From NCBI RefSeq assembly GCF_036417845.1, contig NC_090020.1, positions 48,592,425-48,656,424 of the forward strand: 64,000 nt of DNA, read 5' to 3'. Position 1 is the stretch's first letter; each line of letters starts with the position of its first letter. The notes beneath the pieces were generated by a model, which was not told the DNA's origin, searched no databases, and saw only the letters and a list, made by a program, of their open reading frames with translations. A program made the translations under genes and the position numbers. Shown here piece after piece: positions 49,501 through 59,338 of this stretch. This DNA is from Apteryx mantelli (Eukaryota > Chordata > Aves > Apterygiformes > Apterygidae).

Positions 49501-50644
49501 ATACTTTTGTACAGCACTTGGAAACATCAACATAAAAGCAAGCGTGTGCTGCTACAGCTCACACATACTGATGACTGCCATGCATGCAGAACAGTTTCTT
49601 TTATGAGATACTCGTCACATGCTGTATTATCTGGCTTTCCACATTAGCAAGGAAGACTAAGTACAATCAATATCACAAAGAGCAAAAAGCGAGAAAAACA
49701 AATATACTACTTTCATGGTTTTTGCTGTCATAGAAACCTGAAGGGAACGAATTATAATCCTGGTATAATAAAACAGCCAGTCCTGGAATATTAGGCTAGC
49801 CAATATGAACAAAATATTATTTCTGAAGAATAGTTCAGTATTAACTACCACTCTTCCTAAATGAGAGAAAAACAGCCTATAGGTTTAAAGAATATAAATT
49901 TTATAAAATCTGTTATCTGACAAACCAAGTCATCAGAAAACAACTTATAAAATATAAAGGTTATCCCAGTGAGCCATTTCACAGTAGTTAGTTATATTAA
50001 GAAAACGCCTCCCTTTCTGTGACAACTATATCCTTCTTTGTTCACCTGGTTTGAGAATAATTGGTATCAAATTGTTAAGCAGAAGTCTTGAGAGTGGAAA
50101 AATACTCCACATTCCAAGAAGTACTGGGATTTTCCCATCTGTATACATTCTTTCTTCATAAAGGGGGATAAAATACTCCCACTAAAATACCTCCAAAATA
50201 GAGGGAGATCATTTTCTTAATTAGGAAGACTCAGGTAAAACACTTTCAAATATCAATTGATATTCCCTTCAGATTTTGCTAATGTGGATCACAGCTCTTA
50301 CATTGAATTTCATTATTTCAAATTAACTCCTAACCCACCTCCTGTATGCTCTTTTTCCCAGCTTCCCTCACCATGTTTGGGTTGTTGTAAAGAGAAATGT
50401 CTGCTCTCTGGTGGCCTCAAGGTAGATTCTAGTCTGTGAAACTTGTGAATTCTGTCTCTGACAAGAATAGCATTGTCCCTCTCATCATGATTTGTGACCT
50501 CTCTGGCAAGATCCTTCTTTTGGACTACATTAGCAATCTCAGCTACAAGATCTGATTCTGCCTTTTCTGTAGGGTTATACTTATGCACATGAACAACATC
50601 TTCCCTTTCTCCTAGCAGCTTGGAAAGGAGTGAATAGAAATCAC
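25344..50644 (-). CDS. PAM: PAM, peptidylglycine alpha-amidating monooxygenase (3' twelve coding exons; partial)
   Basis: Minus-strand exons in transcript order: 50644-50339, 45317-45188, 39467-39351, 38778-38706, 38175-37968, 37258-37058, 34343-34225, 31211-31112, 29740-29687, 27960-27763, 26131-26075, 25525-25344. Together they give 1745 nt, or 580 residues plus TGA, entering with two bases of a split codon; every junction stays in frame. PAM makes C-terminally amidated peptides in secretory granules. PHM (copper monooxygenase, upstream of this window) hydroxylates the glycine carbon, and PAL (here) cleaves it to the amide and glyoxylate. The window contains the linker exon A, the complete PAL beta-propeller with its zinc, calcium and catalytic residues, a single transmembrane helix and the routing tail. 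Splice-controlled exons decide between soluble and membrane-bound forms. Confidence 0.97.
25526..26074 (-). other. PAM: PAM intron (549 bp)
   Basis: No additional exon or repeat recognised. Confidence 0.85.
26075..26131 (-). CDS. PAM: PAM cytosolic-tail exon (57 nt)
   Basis: 57 nt encoding [19 protein letters not shown] across its junctions, matching the mammalian tail segment SEHKLETSSGR. It is symmetric in phase and therefore skippable. The acceptor is CTTATTTTTCAG; the donor is AGAG/GTAAGT. Confidence 0.94.
26132..27762 (-). other. PAM: PAM intron (1.6 kb)
   Basis: AT-rich. Contains a C12 tract at 26600-26611 followed by AACC/AAAC-rich low-complexity sequence to about 26660. No other feature seen. 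Confidence 0.8.
27763..27960 (-). CDS. PAM: PAM exon Bb (transmembrane helix, 198 nt)
   Basis: 198 nt, symmetric phase. It encodes a charged lumenal stretch ([20 protein letters not shown]), then a hydrophobic helix of about 24 residues built of Val, Leu, Ile and Phe around IIPVVVLLA. The helix is closed by the stop-transfer RWRK. In-frame skipping removes the membrane anchor and yields a soluble bifunctional enzyme, as described for mammalian splice forms. The acceptor follows an 18-base T run (T18-AATCAG). Confidence 0.95.
27961..29686 (-). other. PAM: PAM intron between exons Ba and Bb (1.7 kb)
   Basis: AT-rich intron with no recognised element. A 128-codon minus-strand open frame at 29122-29508 lacks a domain or splice context and is taken as chance. 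Confidence 0.8.
29687..29740 (-). CDS. PAM: PAM exon Ba (lumenal juxtamembrane, 54 nt)
   Basis: 54 nt encoding [17 protein letters not shown]. The length equals the rat alternative exon Ba as I recall it. It enters with two bases and leaves with one, so it is skippable in frame. The acceptor is AATTGTGTTTTACAG; the donor GTTAGT is non-optimal. Confidence 0.93.
29741..31111 (-). other. PAM: PAM intron (1.4 kb)
   Basis: AT-rich; short homopolymer A/T runs only. Confidence 0.8.
31112..31211 (-). CDS. PAM: PAM exon: last PAL strand with His786 and Asp787
   Basis: 100 nt encoding [20 protein letters not shown] and [17 protein letters not shown] gives the equivalents of Met784, zinc ligand His786 and calcium-linked Asp787. 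The donor GAAA/GTGTGT is weak, at the border of the region where mammalian PAM is alternatively spliced. Confidence 0.95.
31212..34224 (-). other. PAM: PAM intron (3.0 kb)
   Basis: AT-rich intron; no exon, transposon or RNA gene recognised. Confidence 0.75.
34225..34343 (-). CDS. PAM: PAM exon: PAL glycosylation site region
   Basis: 119 nt encoding [20 protein letters not shown] and then [19 protein letters not shown]. The Asn-Phe-Ser sequon corresponds to the N-glycosylated Asn765 of rat PAM. Leaves in phase 0 at AAG/GTAGAG. Confidence 0.94.
34606..34633. repeat. (AAC)n microsatellite
   Basis: About nine AAC units, about 130 bp before the recognisable start of the CR1 fragment, in a PAM intron. 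Confidence 0.92.
34760..36460 (+). mobile_element. CR1 LINE fragment, 5'-truncated, degenerate
   Basis: A long non-LTR element in plus orientation, antisense to PAM. Successive blocks match the layout of sauropsid CR1. An ATTAGGCCACAACAGAGAAG-like stretch lies near 34770. The text behind the reverse transcriptase NYRP region is at about 35090-35120. [16 protein letters not shown] frame is at about 35211-35248, and GCCTTTGACAAG is at about 35317. The characteristic 3' end CTGACCCAGTATGGCATTTC is followed by TTATGTTC, ending at about 36460. Frames are broken by many stops and indels, so no protein can be made. It retains the later half of the reverse transcriptase and the 3' UTR; the endonuclease part is absent. 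The divergence marks it as an old insertion. Confidence 0.85.
37058..37258 (-). CDS. PAM: PAM exon: zinc ligand His690 and Arg706
   Basis: 201 nt, with the two split codons at its ends resolving to Glu and Gly. It encodes [13 protein letters not shown] (His690 equivalent) and [14 protein letters not shown], which holds Cys702, Arg706 and Cys713 equivalents. It ends FAVSYVPG. The acceptor is TTTTGTATTGCAG; the donor is GTAATT. Confidence 0.95.
37259..37967 (-). other. PAM: PAM intron (709 bp)
   Basis: Contains an (AACC)n/(AAAC)n low-complexity tract at 37583-37620; otherwise unremarkable. Confidence 0.85.
37968..38175 (-). CDS. PAM: PAM exon: NHL repeat with Tyr654 and disulfide cysteines
   Basis: 208 nt beginning [16 protein letters not shown]. 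It contains [13 protein letters not shown] and [16 protein letters not shown]. These give the Cys634-Cys655 pair and catalytic Tyr654 (rat numbering). The acceptor has a run of A just before the AG, with the pyrimidine-rich part set back 15-30 bases; the donor GTACAG is weak. Confidence 0.95.
38176..38705 (-). other. PAM: PAM intron (530 bp)
   Basis: AT-rich intron; nothing else recognised. Confidence 0.85.
38706..38778 (-). CDS. PAM: PAM exon: PAL zinc ligand His585
   Basis: 73 nt encoding [20 protein letters not shown]. The histidine of LPHGLS corresponds to zinc ligand His585 of rat PAL, and the following leucine backbone helps bind calcium. The NYWVTD motif is a typical NHL/propeller strand. 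The donor is CATCAG/GTATGT. Confidence 0.94.
38779..39350 (-). other. PAM: PAM intron (572 bp) with AT repeat
   Basis: Contains a T-rich run near 39143-39162 and an (AT)n-rich block at 39242-39320, close to the donor of the upstream exon. No exon seen. Confidence 0.85.
39351..39467 (-). CDS. PAM: PAM exon: PAL propeller blade
   Basis: 117 nt encoding [18 protein letters not shown] to LLHSMGKN, aligned with mammalian PAL. It enters with one base and leaves with two (CT + A makes Leu across the junction). The acceptor is TTTTTGTGTAG; the donor is GTAAGT. The two flanking introns differ greatly in size (572 bp downstream, 5.7 kb upstream). Confidence 0.94.
40950..40966. repeat. C17 homopolymer
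   Basis: Seventeen consecutive C (G on the PAM sense strand) inside an AT-rich intron. The length is likely unstable or miscalled. Confidence 0.95.
44588..44619. repeat. Perfect 14-bp inverted repeat, 4-nt loop
   Basis: TAAAATAATATACC (44588-44601) and its exact reverse complement (44606-44619) flank TTTG. It would form a hairpin in DNA or in the PAM pre-mRNA. No flanking features identify it as a mobile-element end. Confidence 0.9.
45188..45317 (-). CDS. PAM: PAM exon: start of PAL domain (Arg533 region)
   Basis: 130 nt encoding [13 protein letters not shown] through [13 protein letters not shown]. The arginine of FHRGDHVW corresponds to rat PAL Arg533, a catalytic-site residue (numbering from memory). 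The acceptor follows an unusual microsatellite polypyrimidine tract; the donor is AAAA/GTGAGT. Confidence 0.95.
45318..50338 (-). other. PAM: PAM intron between exon A and the PAL start (5.0 kb)
   Basis: AT-rich. Contains the GAAA-type microsatellite at 45323-45362, next to the downstream acceptor, and a C11T11 tract at 45823-45844. A GC-richer islet at about 46710-47000 has no recognisable exon. Confidence 0.75.
45323..45362. repeat. (GAAA)n-type microsatellite forming a splice polypyrimidine tract
   Basis: AAAG/AAAAG units on plus read as CTTT-type pyrimidine sequence on minus. They end 5 bases before the AG (plus-strand 45318-45319) of the PAM exon starting at 45317, so the repeat serves as its polypyrimidine tract. 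Confidence 0.9.
50339..50644 (-). CDS. PAM: PAM exon A (PHM-PAL linker, alternatively spliced in mammals)
   Basis: 306 nt, entering with 2 bases and leaving with 1, so it can be skipped without a frame change. It starts [19 protein letters not shown] and ends near WEKEHTG. It carries the Lys-Lys pair in VVQKKDLAR, the position where prohormone convertases separate soluble PHM from PAL in mammals that include this exon. The acceptor is TTTTCTGTGCAG; the donor is GGAG/GTGGGT. Confidence 0.95.
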
Positions 50645-51852
50645 CTGCACAGAAAAGAGAAAAGAGGAGAGGAGAGGAGGGGAAAAAAACCAAAAAACAA
50701 TTATAACAGATCACACATTTTTCTAAAATTTCAGCAAAGTACAGTGTAACAAAGTTATTCAAATGGTCATTGTCAGAAGCAGCATAAGAGGGGACTGCTT
50801 CAGTCTCATGAATTTGAATGAGCTGAGTCTGTGGTATGAAAAGATAGTATCAAACCTTTATCATCTTTGGTTTACATATAAATGTCCACTTTTACCTGAT
50901 GACCCAGCACAGATATGCTCCGGGGGGGAGGGGAGGGGAATGACACCCAAACCCCCAACTTATGAATACTTTTTGAAAACGGTATTTATAATGAGATTAA
51001 TCTGGATTATCAGACTACTGCAGACTTTTTTTATACAACAAAAAGATAAAAACTCTACAGTTTCATCAGTTTATTCACTTATAAAAACAGTAAGAGACAG
51101 CCATACATTTGAAAAACATATTTCTCTGAAATCTGTCATCAAACAAGAAGCTTGGACTATAAGAAAAATCCTCACACTTGCAAATAGACTCTATACAACA
51201 TGCTGCAGAAAGAAGATCGTTAAACACAACAGTGGTCTATTACATTTTCAGTTCATGAAACCATCACAGAACCACCACCTTCCCCCAGAAAAAAAAAAAG
51301 AGTAACAGCCCTCAGTCACAGCATCAGGTGGGAATGCAGGGAACAATATTTTCTCAAGTTGCTTGTGAGCAAAGCAGTTATCACTATAGTTTTCTTATAA
51401 ATTAGCAAGTATTTCAGCAAGAACAACAGTCCCCCAAAGCCCCCCAAAATTAAGTATGCAAAATCCACAAGCCCTACTTTCTTGACAAAAAACTCAGACT
51501 GTCTGAACTGGTTTTAATCAAATCAGTTTCCCTTTAATCCTGGAAAAAAGGATTTAAGTGATAACATGTATAACCCTCACCTTGGATTTTCTACTAACCA
51601 GTAGGTATCCAACTTGTTCAAATTTATTAACCAAGTGTCTCGGCTGCCTTAAACTACTACCAGTTCTGTAAGAACCAGCTACAGTTACACTATCTGAATG
51701 GAAAGACACATCCAATATGCACTTGTAGCTATTTTAAATAATTATACTTCTATTTCATTTTAAGTAAAAATTACTCATAGTTAAGAATTTGTATTATTTC
51801 ATTATAGGGTGTATAAAAGTTTCAACAGAAAAGTAAAACTATAAGCTTTCAC

Positions 51853-51880
51853 CAAAAAAACAAAACAAAACAAAACAAAC
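51853..51880. repeat. (CAAAA)n simple repeat
   Basis: About five A-rich pentanucleotide units in the PAM intron. Confidence 0.85.
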
Positions 51881-54800
51881 CATCACTAGCAGCTTGGGAC
51901 AGAGGAAATTAAGTCTTCTGAAAATGACCTAAAGAGGTTCTGTCATGTTTATAAACAGTCCTAGTTCAATGATTTTGACTAGGCTTCCACTCCTTGCCCT
52001 TGAAAATGAAATATCCCAGGTGAAAACTTCTGTCAGAAAATAATTACAGAAGTAATAGAGTCAATTTCAATGAAATGAACACAGCAAATCAGACCAGAGA
52101 AAAATCTGTTAAGCTAGCATGCTTCATAATCATCGTACTGTCATTCAACTAGTCCAACCGTTGATTCAGAACAAACCCAGACATTTGAAAAGTAGGATAC
52201 AACAGAAGCGGTGGATGCAAACCATATTTATTCTGAGAAAGTTTTATAATTACTTTAATCAGGTTCAGTAGTGTCTACTTAAAGCAGCCAGGAACTGGCG
52301 CTGATGTAGGAACATATTTGGAATTTCCTTTACCTACAGTACCACATTCAGAATTAAAGTACTCTTCATTGCCCTTAACTGTATTTTTGCTTCATTTTAA
52401 AAATTAAGCAAAGTTCATAAGCACAAGTGCTTTGGTTTTATCCATGCGTGGAGTCCTACAGATAAGCAAAGCCTACTGACCTCTCTGCATGCCACCATTT
52501 GCAAAGGAGAGGTCTGAATGGTAAAAGCAGTGTTCTGCCTAATGTAGGCAGAGAAAAATCTCCCTAAACCAGCAAGCCTGGTGATATTTTAAACGCTGTA
52601 CCTTTTTAAAGCAACTTTAATACTCTTTGCCCAGTTCACTCTTAGTTCTGTATCAACAGCCAATTCAAACGACCAATTTGTTTGTCATCCTTGGTCACAA
52701 TAAGAACAACTTGCTATATTTTGTACGCACATGCTCATTTTGTTTGAACAAAAAAGTTTACCAGCTTGCTGCTTGAACCAACGACATTGCATCTACTCTT
52801 TTCTGTGCAGTGGCTGCCACAGAATGATTAGCTTACCATTATTACTTGTTGTTGATGCAAAACAAACAAAAAAAACAAAAAAACCCAAACACCCTCCGCC
52901 CCCTACCACCACACAACCCATCCCACACACCATGAAACAATTGCAAGGATAAAGTACTTTCAGAGAAAATTCCAGTGGTCTTTAAAGGGAGATATATTAA
53001 CTGGAGATTGCTCCTACTTGTCTCCAGGAAGGCTGATCAGACTTACTCTTCTCCCAACAGTGAGCCTACCATTGTAAAGAGATAAGAACTTTATAAACAT
53101 TGGAGGGCTGAGTGAGGTGGTTTGAGTAGGTTTGAGGTGGCTACAGATGAGTCTCTGACAGAAAAAGATAAGAACCTGCTGCAAGCAAGCTGTCTCCCAA
53201 AGCACAGATGGAAGTAATGCGGCTGAATTAAACTTAAAGCTTGCAAGGGAAGATTAAGGTTGAGCTAAAGGAAAATATGTGCAAAGACCTTTCATATTTT
53301 ATCCCTTTGCTCAGAATATGATGTACCTTTAAGCAATGAATAAATAAGTAAGACTTTGTTTTTCTGAATCACTTCAATTATAGGCTATGACAGGACCCAA
53401 AGGAAAAAGATTTTCCAAATTGGGCTTGCCCTATCAATGCTTTTAGTAAGCAAGGGTGCTGTAACCTGGACACTTAGGAATGTTTAGGAGCTGTATGAAT
53501 GCATGAAAACAGGTGCACCTGAGAGACTGAAAGTGGTGTGAAGTGCAGCTACTCTGCAACTGTGATCTAAGTAAAGGTGGTTCTTTGAGAAAATGAATTT
53601 GGCATCCCTACATCTTAAGTTCATAAGGTTCACAAGGTCCATAAGACCTACATATCTGCCCAAATGCTTGTACAAACAGGAGGCTGAAGTCCTCTGCCAG
53701 TTTCTTGGCATCTTGACACTACTCACAGTAGTTGCAAAGTAGAAAGGATGGGTGTGGATCCAAACAGGGGAAATAATGTCTCGAAAACTTCTGATAACTG
53801 AATGTAACCAACTGCTCCCTACACTCTGCACATCTGAATGGAGGCTCATATTATTTGGGAATAACTTCTTTAAACTTCCTTTGTGATCCTCAGCTGCACT
53901 TGTGAGCAGCATCTTTGTAAGTAGTAGTTCAAAATTCACCATCGATAACTGGAAAACAGCAGACTCATGTTGTCTCTGATTAACAGTTACTATCTGCAGA
54001 GCAATATCCAGCAAACATCAAAACATGATGCTGTGTTGCTATCATACAGATGTCTTGTACTAGCAGAACAGCTGTTGCTTACTCTCTGGTGGAGTGAAGA
54101 TACTCAATGGGAAAGGAACACCAGCAAGATATAAGGTGTTATTCATTTGGTATTGTCCGAGCTGAGATAGCTTGACCTTTAGAATACCTGGGTATGACTA
54201 GAAAAAGACATGGGGGAATGAACTGCTTACACCTGTTGAAATAATTAAAGTTCTAGCATGCATAATTTATTTTCTTCTGGTACTGAGTGCAGTCTCAGGA
54301 ATAAAATAGGGAAGCTGACTGACTCGGTTAGTTTTAGAGAGGCTATATACATGAACTCCTTATATTGTGTGTAAGCTCCCAGGACTTTCCTCTGTGTAAT
54401 ACAGCATAAGGTGATCAGCTACAAGTAGCTAGAGTTTATTCTCTGTTCTGGACGAAGCAATAGCTGCCAAGACCACCATCTCCAAAATGGGACAACACAA
54501 AAACATATTCCAGTAAGTTTAAACTTATGTTCTATTGCGGTATGTTCTATATACTAGGAAAATTATTTTACAGAACAGCACTTTGAAAAACAGCTATACA
54601 ACGAAATAAAATCATAACATCACTGACTTCATCACAAACTGTGAGCTGAACCTCAACCTGATAAAAGTTAGTTACCCGATTCATTTAATGCCAATACAAC
54701 AGTTTTGTAACTTGACCACCAAGGTCTGGCTAGGAGCCAGATGGTATTGAACTATCCAGATCTGGAAATAGTCCACATTCTTCAGCTCTCTACTGTGGTT

Positions 54801-57800
54801 TTCCCTGTTTGGAGGCAACAGCCCCTGTCCATGGTTCTCAGGCAGCCAATAGTTACGCCACTGGATGTGTCGATTCCTGATCTGGGTGAAGCATCTGGCC
54901 ATGGTGCTGCAAGACCAACCCGAGAGGGGGGAAGTTCAATCAAAGCCAGCCTGGCAGAGGTTGACAGGTTGAGGCCATGAAAATGGTATAGGTTTGTCCA
55001 TTCTCATCTAGGAAAGCATTCTGGAAAATAAACAACTCCCGAACCCCCCATAAAATAGGAACGTCTTCCACTGCCAGTTCCCTATGAAAAAAAAAAAAAT
55101 CTGACCCTTGGTATCATCATTAACAACATGACAAACATATCTTACAGGAATTTCTAGTAGTAAGAGTATTGTTCTGTGACAGATCGGTGCAAAGACTCTG
55201 TGTTTGGTCATGCACTGCTTCCTCAGCAAATCTGCTAGTATCATGCTAGAGTAAAAGGTCATCAGGATTTCCCCTTCTGATGGCCCCAACTACTTAATTC
55301 TGTTTCTGGAATAGGAACACAAAACAGGTAGTCCACACATCATATGTACATCCCTCTCTTATATGCATCCACAGGTATGAATGCATAGCTGTCAACATAC
55401 AGATGTGAAAACTAATTTTACTGCATTTTAGAAAAAAAGACAGGAACACCCCTGTCAGTCTGATAACCCTCATCTCCAGAATATGCATTTGTCTCACAGA
55501 GCCTATACAATGCCTGAGACAGTCTAGATAGGCTCCCAGGTCTGTCCTTGACTGTTCTAGGTTTTTGTCAGGAATCAAACCGAATAGGCTTTCAAATGCC
55601 AAGCCACTAGTGCAACCTTCTGACCAGAGACCTTCTGGCAAAATGACATCTTGCAGGGAAATAACCAGAACTGAAGGGGTCCTTAGCAAAAATCTGGCAG
55701 TCCTCCACGTTGACAAGGGCCCCAGTACTACAAAGTATATTTGTGTGTTGCTGCAGCTCAGTTGGTGTTAACTGGAGTATGAATGTTTGTGTTGAAAATC
55801 ACCTCTTTTGAGCGTGTCCTATCTGACACGGAGCCAGTGTGTTGGTCCTTCCAAACTTAAACTATTTTCTCAATTCTGTTATGACAGAAGTAAGGGACAA
55901 TTTTTCATAGTTAGCTTCAAGCTTCCTAATTATCTGGGAATAAAAATGGGAATGCATTTGGAGACACTATGTTTTTTTCCTTATTGGGATGTGCCTCTGT
56001 GTTGGCCAAGAAAGAATAGCAAATGCTTTGCCTTTTCAGATGGGCTGAAATCAGGTCCAAATGGTGCAATAACTACGATTTGGGCTCACCTAAAATCTTA
56101 AGTAATGCCTACAAAATATGTTAAGAATCATGCAGGTGAATGTGTCCTTCAGTGGAAGAACATCTTCCTGAAGAAGAAATGGAAATCTGGCTGCAAATAT
56201 TATCTAAACACCTTGCCCAAATATTTATCAAATCCAGAAATTTTACTTACTGTGTTGTTAAAGAATGACTTCTCGGACTCTTAGAGCTAATAAGCTGATC
56301 CTAACAGGCTCTGTTAGGATAACACTGCTGATAGGGAAGAGGGGGAGAAAAACATGGCAAGGCATAACAGAGGTGAATAAAATCTACTATCTATTTATTG
56401 GAATTAACATTGGACCAAGTTTGACATAATGGGCCAAAATAACTTTGAAAATGGCGTCTAGTCTGCTATCATTTTTCATGCAAGTCCTAACTATACTGAT
56501 TTAATCTGTTGCTTTTTTTTTTTTTTAAACCTACTAGGTTAAAGGATCTCATAACTAGCAAAGAGAGAGTTAAAAGTAGGAGAGAGTATGAAAGAAAATT
56601 TCACTTGAAGAGTGAATCTTCCCTTAAGACTACTTTTTGGTATAGATTTGAGTTCTTCACAAATCAAAACTTGAGACTCAAATCCCAAGCTGGCTGCAGT
56701 TCAGTCTGCAGTCAAAACCCAGTGCTTTCTCAACTTCAGAAGTGCATCAGCACAGCAAGTTAAGCTTCTGATGGCTCTTCACAGGATTAGATTTTTTTTT
56801 TTTTAATGTATCTTTGTTATTTGGTCAGTAGAGGTGGTTTTGCTGTGTATGTTCCCTGCTTTCTCCATACACTTACCCTTAGCTAAGGTCTCCTGTCCTA
56901 TTTTAGAAGTTGTCTTAGTGCTTACTCAAGCACTGAAAAACTTTAAGTCTCTCTAATATTTCAAATTAAGAGTTAGCAGGCAGCAAGAGATTACATCTCT
57001 CCGTGGCTATGCACAACAGTAACTGTTAACACATTATTGACTGTTAAGAAATACAGACAACAAGTCTGCTAATTTCCCACCTGCCCTATCCTTTCCTTTC
57101 CTCTCCTTCCTCACCAATAACAACAAGCACCAATCATTTTGTTACAATGCAAAGTATTTATCAGCAGCTTCTAAATGATCAGCAGTAAACACGTTGGTTT
57201 TACTATATGTGACTTTGCTGTCCTCATTCAGCTAAATTATACACTTCTGTAGTTCATGCACACAGTATGCCAATATGACCTTCAATTTTTATTTCATGCA
57301 GTACAAATACACCTGCAAATACATTTCTTCACACAAAGCAACACATCTGAGACTATGTTTATTAAAGAGGCATTCTGCTGTCTTCAATATGTTTCTTTTA
57401 AAGATCTAGCATGATCATGCTTTAGTTTAAAAATGACATTTAAATTATAAAAAACAGAAAACATTTTGTCCAGAATAAAATAAAATATAATATATCCTTG
57501 TTGATGTTTCATATTTGTGCTATGATTTCACTGGAACATCCATCAAAACCACAATCATTTCTCAGAACCCTTCCTGTATTAATTCAACGTCAACTTCCAT
57601 TTCTCCAGACAAATTAATGATATCGCAACCAGTTTTTGCAGCTGTTCATTGTTAACTAGCCTTTTAACATCACAGAAAATAACCAGGGAAAGTCCATCTG
57701 CAACGTAAGAATCAGAGAACATAAGTCAGATGAAAAACAGTGAAGACTGAAACATTCAAACTGTAGTGTCTTCTTTTCCTGCTGATTACATTCTTCTACT

Positions 57801-58376
57801 GCTTAGGCATGCTTTCTGCAGTTTCAGTCTTCCTAATTCTACTTCTCTAATTGTAAATGTTGCTTTTAACACCTCCCAGTAGCATGTTTTTCCAAGGTTT
57901 AATTCAGCCACATTTCTCTTACTTTTGTACTCTGTTTAAGGGACCTCATCAAATCTCTAGCACCAAAAAAAGCATCCCAAGGCAGAAAACTTCTAAAAAA
58001 TTTTCTCAAGTGTTTGCCATTAATCTAAAACTGCCTCTAACACTAGGTAGACAACACTCAATCTAGGTATCCCACATCAGTGCTGGAATGCAAATTTGTC
58101 TTCCCTTTCCAGCCTCATTCTTTCTCCATCAACAGAAGAAATTTTAACCATCTAGCATGCTGAACTCCTCTCTTTTCCTACCACCACACACACTAAGTAG
58201 CAAAGCTAAGCCTTTAAGATGAGTTATACCAAATTTATTTCAGAAAGCACTGTAACTCATGGCTATATGTGCTGGCACAAACATACATCAACTCTAATGG
58301 TTTGACACTGCTGCCTTGGTCTTGCTATTTAATACTACCACAGGAATACACTATATCACTGTATTACATGAAGGGG

Positions 58377-58398
58377 AAAAAAAAAAAAAAAAAAAAAA
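58377..58398. repeat. A22 homopolymer
   Basis: Twenty-two consecutive A. No recognisable retrotransposed sequence ends at it on either side. Confidence 0.9.
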
Positions 58399-59311
58399 CC
58401 AAAAACCCAGGGACTCTCTTTCACCTTCTTCTTCAAGATACAAGTTTTACAGAAACAAAACAGAAACGAAAGAAATTGGAGGCGAGCTATTCCTCCTCCT
58501 TTCACCTTAATCAATGGGAAGTTCTATCCCAGATGCAACAGGCTTTGTTCAGTACATTTTTGTTGTAACATGCTTTACAGAAAAATACACAAATAAACAG
58601 CAAAATACACAACACTGGACAGACATTTCAACTTTCTCTACTCAGATTCAGCTACGGCCTAGCAAAATATTTCCAGCAGTGCTACAAAAATGTTGTGGAA
58701 GAGCGTACGTGCGTATGGGTGCATGTACACATACCAACTGAAATAATTAAAGATCAGTCAAGCATCCAACAGTTAATAAATATCAGAATTAGGTGCAAAC
58801 ATAATTCAGCACCCTTTTATGCATTATGGTATAAATTTCTTACACGATACATACTATTTTCCAAAGAATCCCCCCATATGATCAATAAGCAGCCACTATA
58901 TTTTTATTTAACCTGATTCAAAGAATACCCTCAAGCACTCCTGAACAAGTGTTCAAATGAACAGAATGACTTCTCTTTTCCATTTCTATTCTATCATCTT
59001 TGTTTATGAAACACTTACTTATGCTAAATTACCTCATTATCGCAGCCTGTCCTGTGAAAGCAAGGACCATTACTACTGCTATTCTGCTAGAGATTACAGC
59101 CAGAACTGTCATTTAGCATGCATTAATTTTGGGTACCCACCTCGAAATATCTCAAAGTGTAATTTTACAGGGTACTTAACATTATATTACACTCCATATG
59201 CTCAAATGATAACTACAGTCAGTTTCAGTAGGAAGTGTGTATATGGAGCACTACAAGAAGATTTAGCACCAGTGGTTTTGTCCACCCTGAAAGATTAGGA
59301 GCGCAGATTGG

Positions 59312-59338
59312 AAAAATAAAAAATAAAAAATAAAAAAA
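59312..59338. repeat. (AAAAAT)n simple repeat
   Basis: Four A5-7/T units in the PAM intron. Confidence 0.85.

Noticed and set aside
58957..59298. 113-codon plus-strand frame with several cysteines and an apparent hydrophobic start
   Set aside because: Superficially resembles a small secreted protein, but no family, promoter or splice support was seen, and it lies antisense in a PAM intron.
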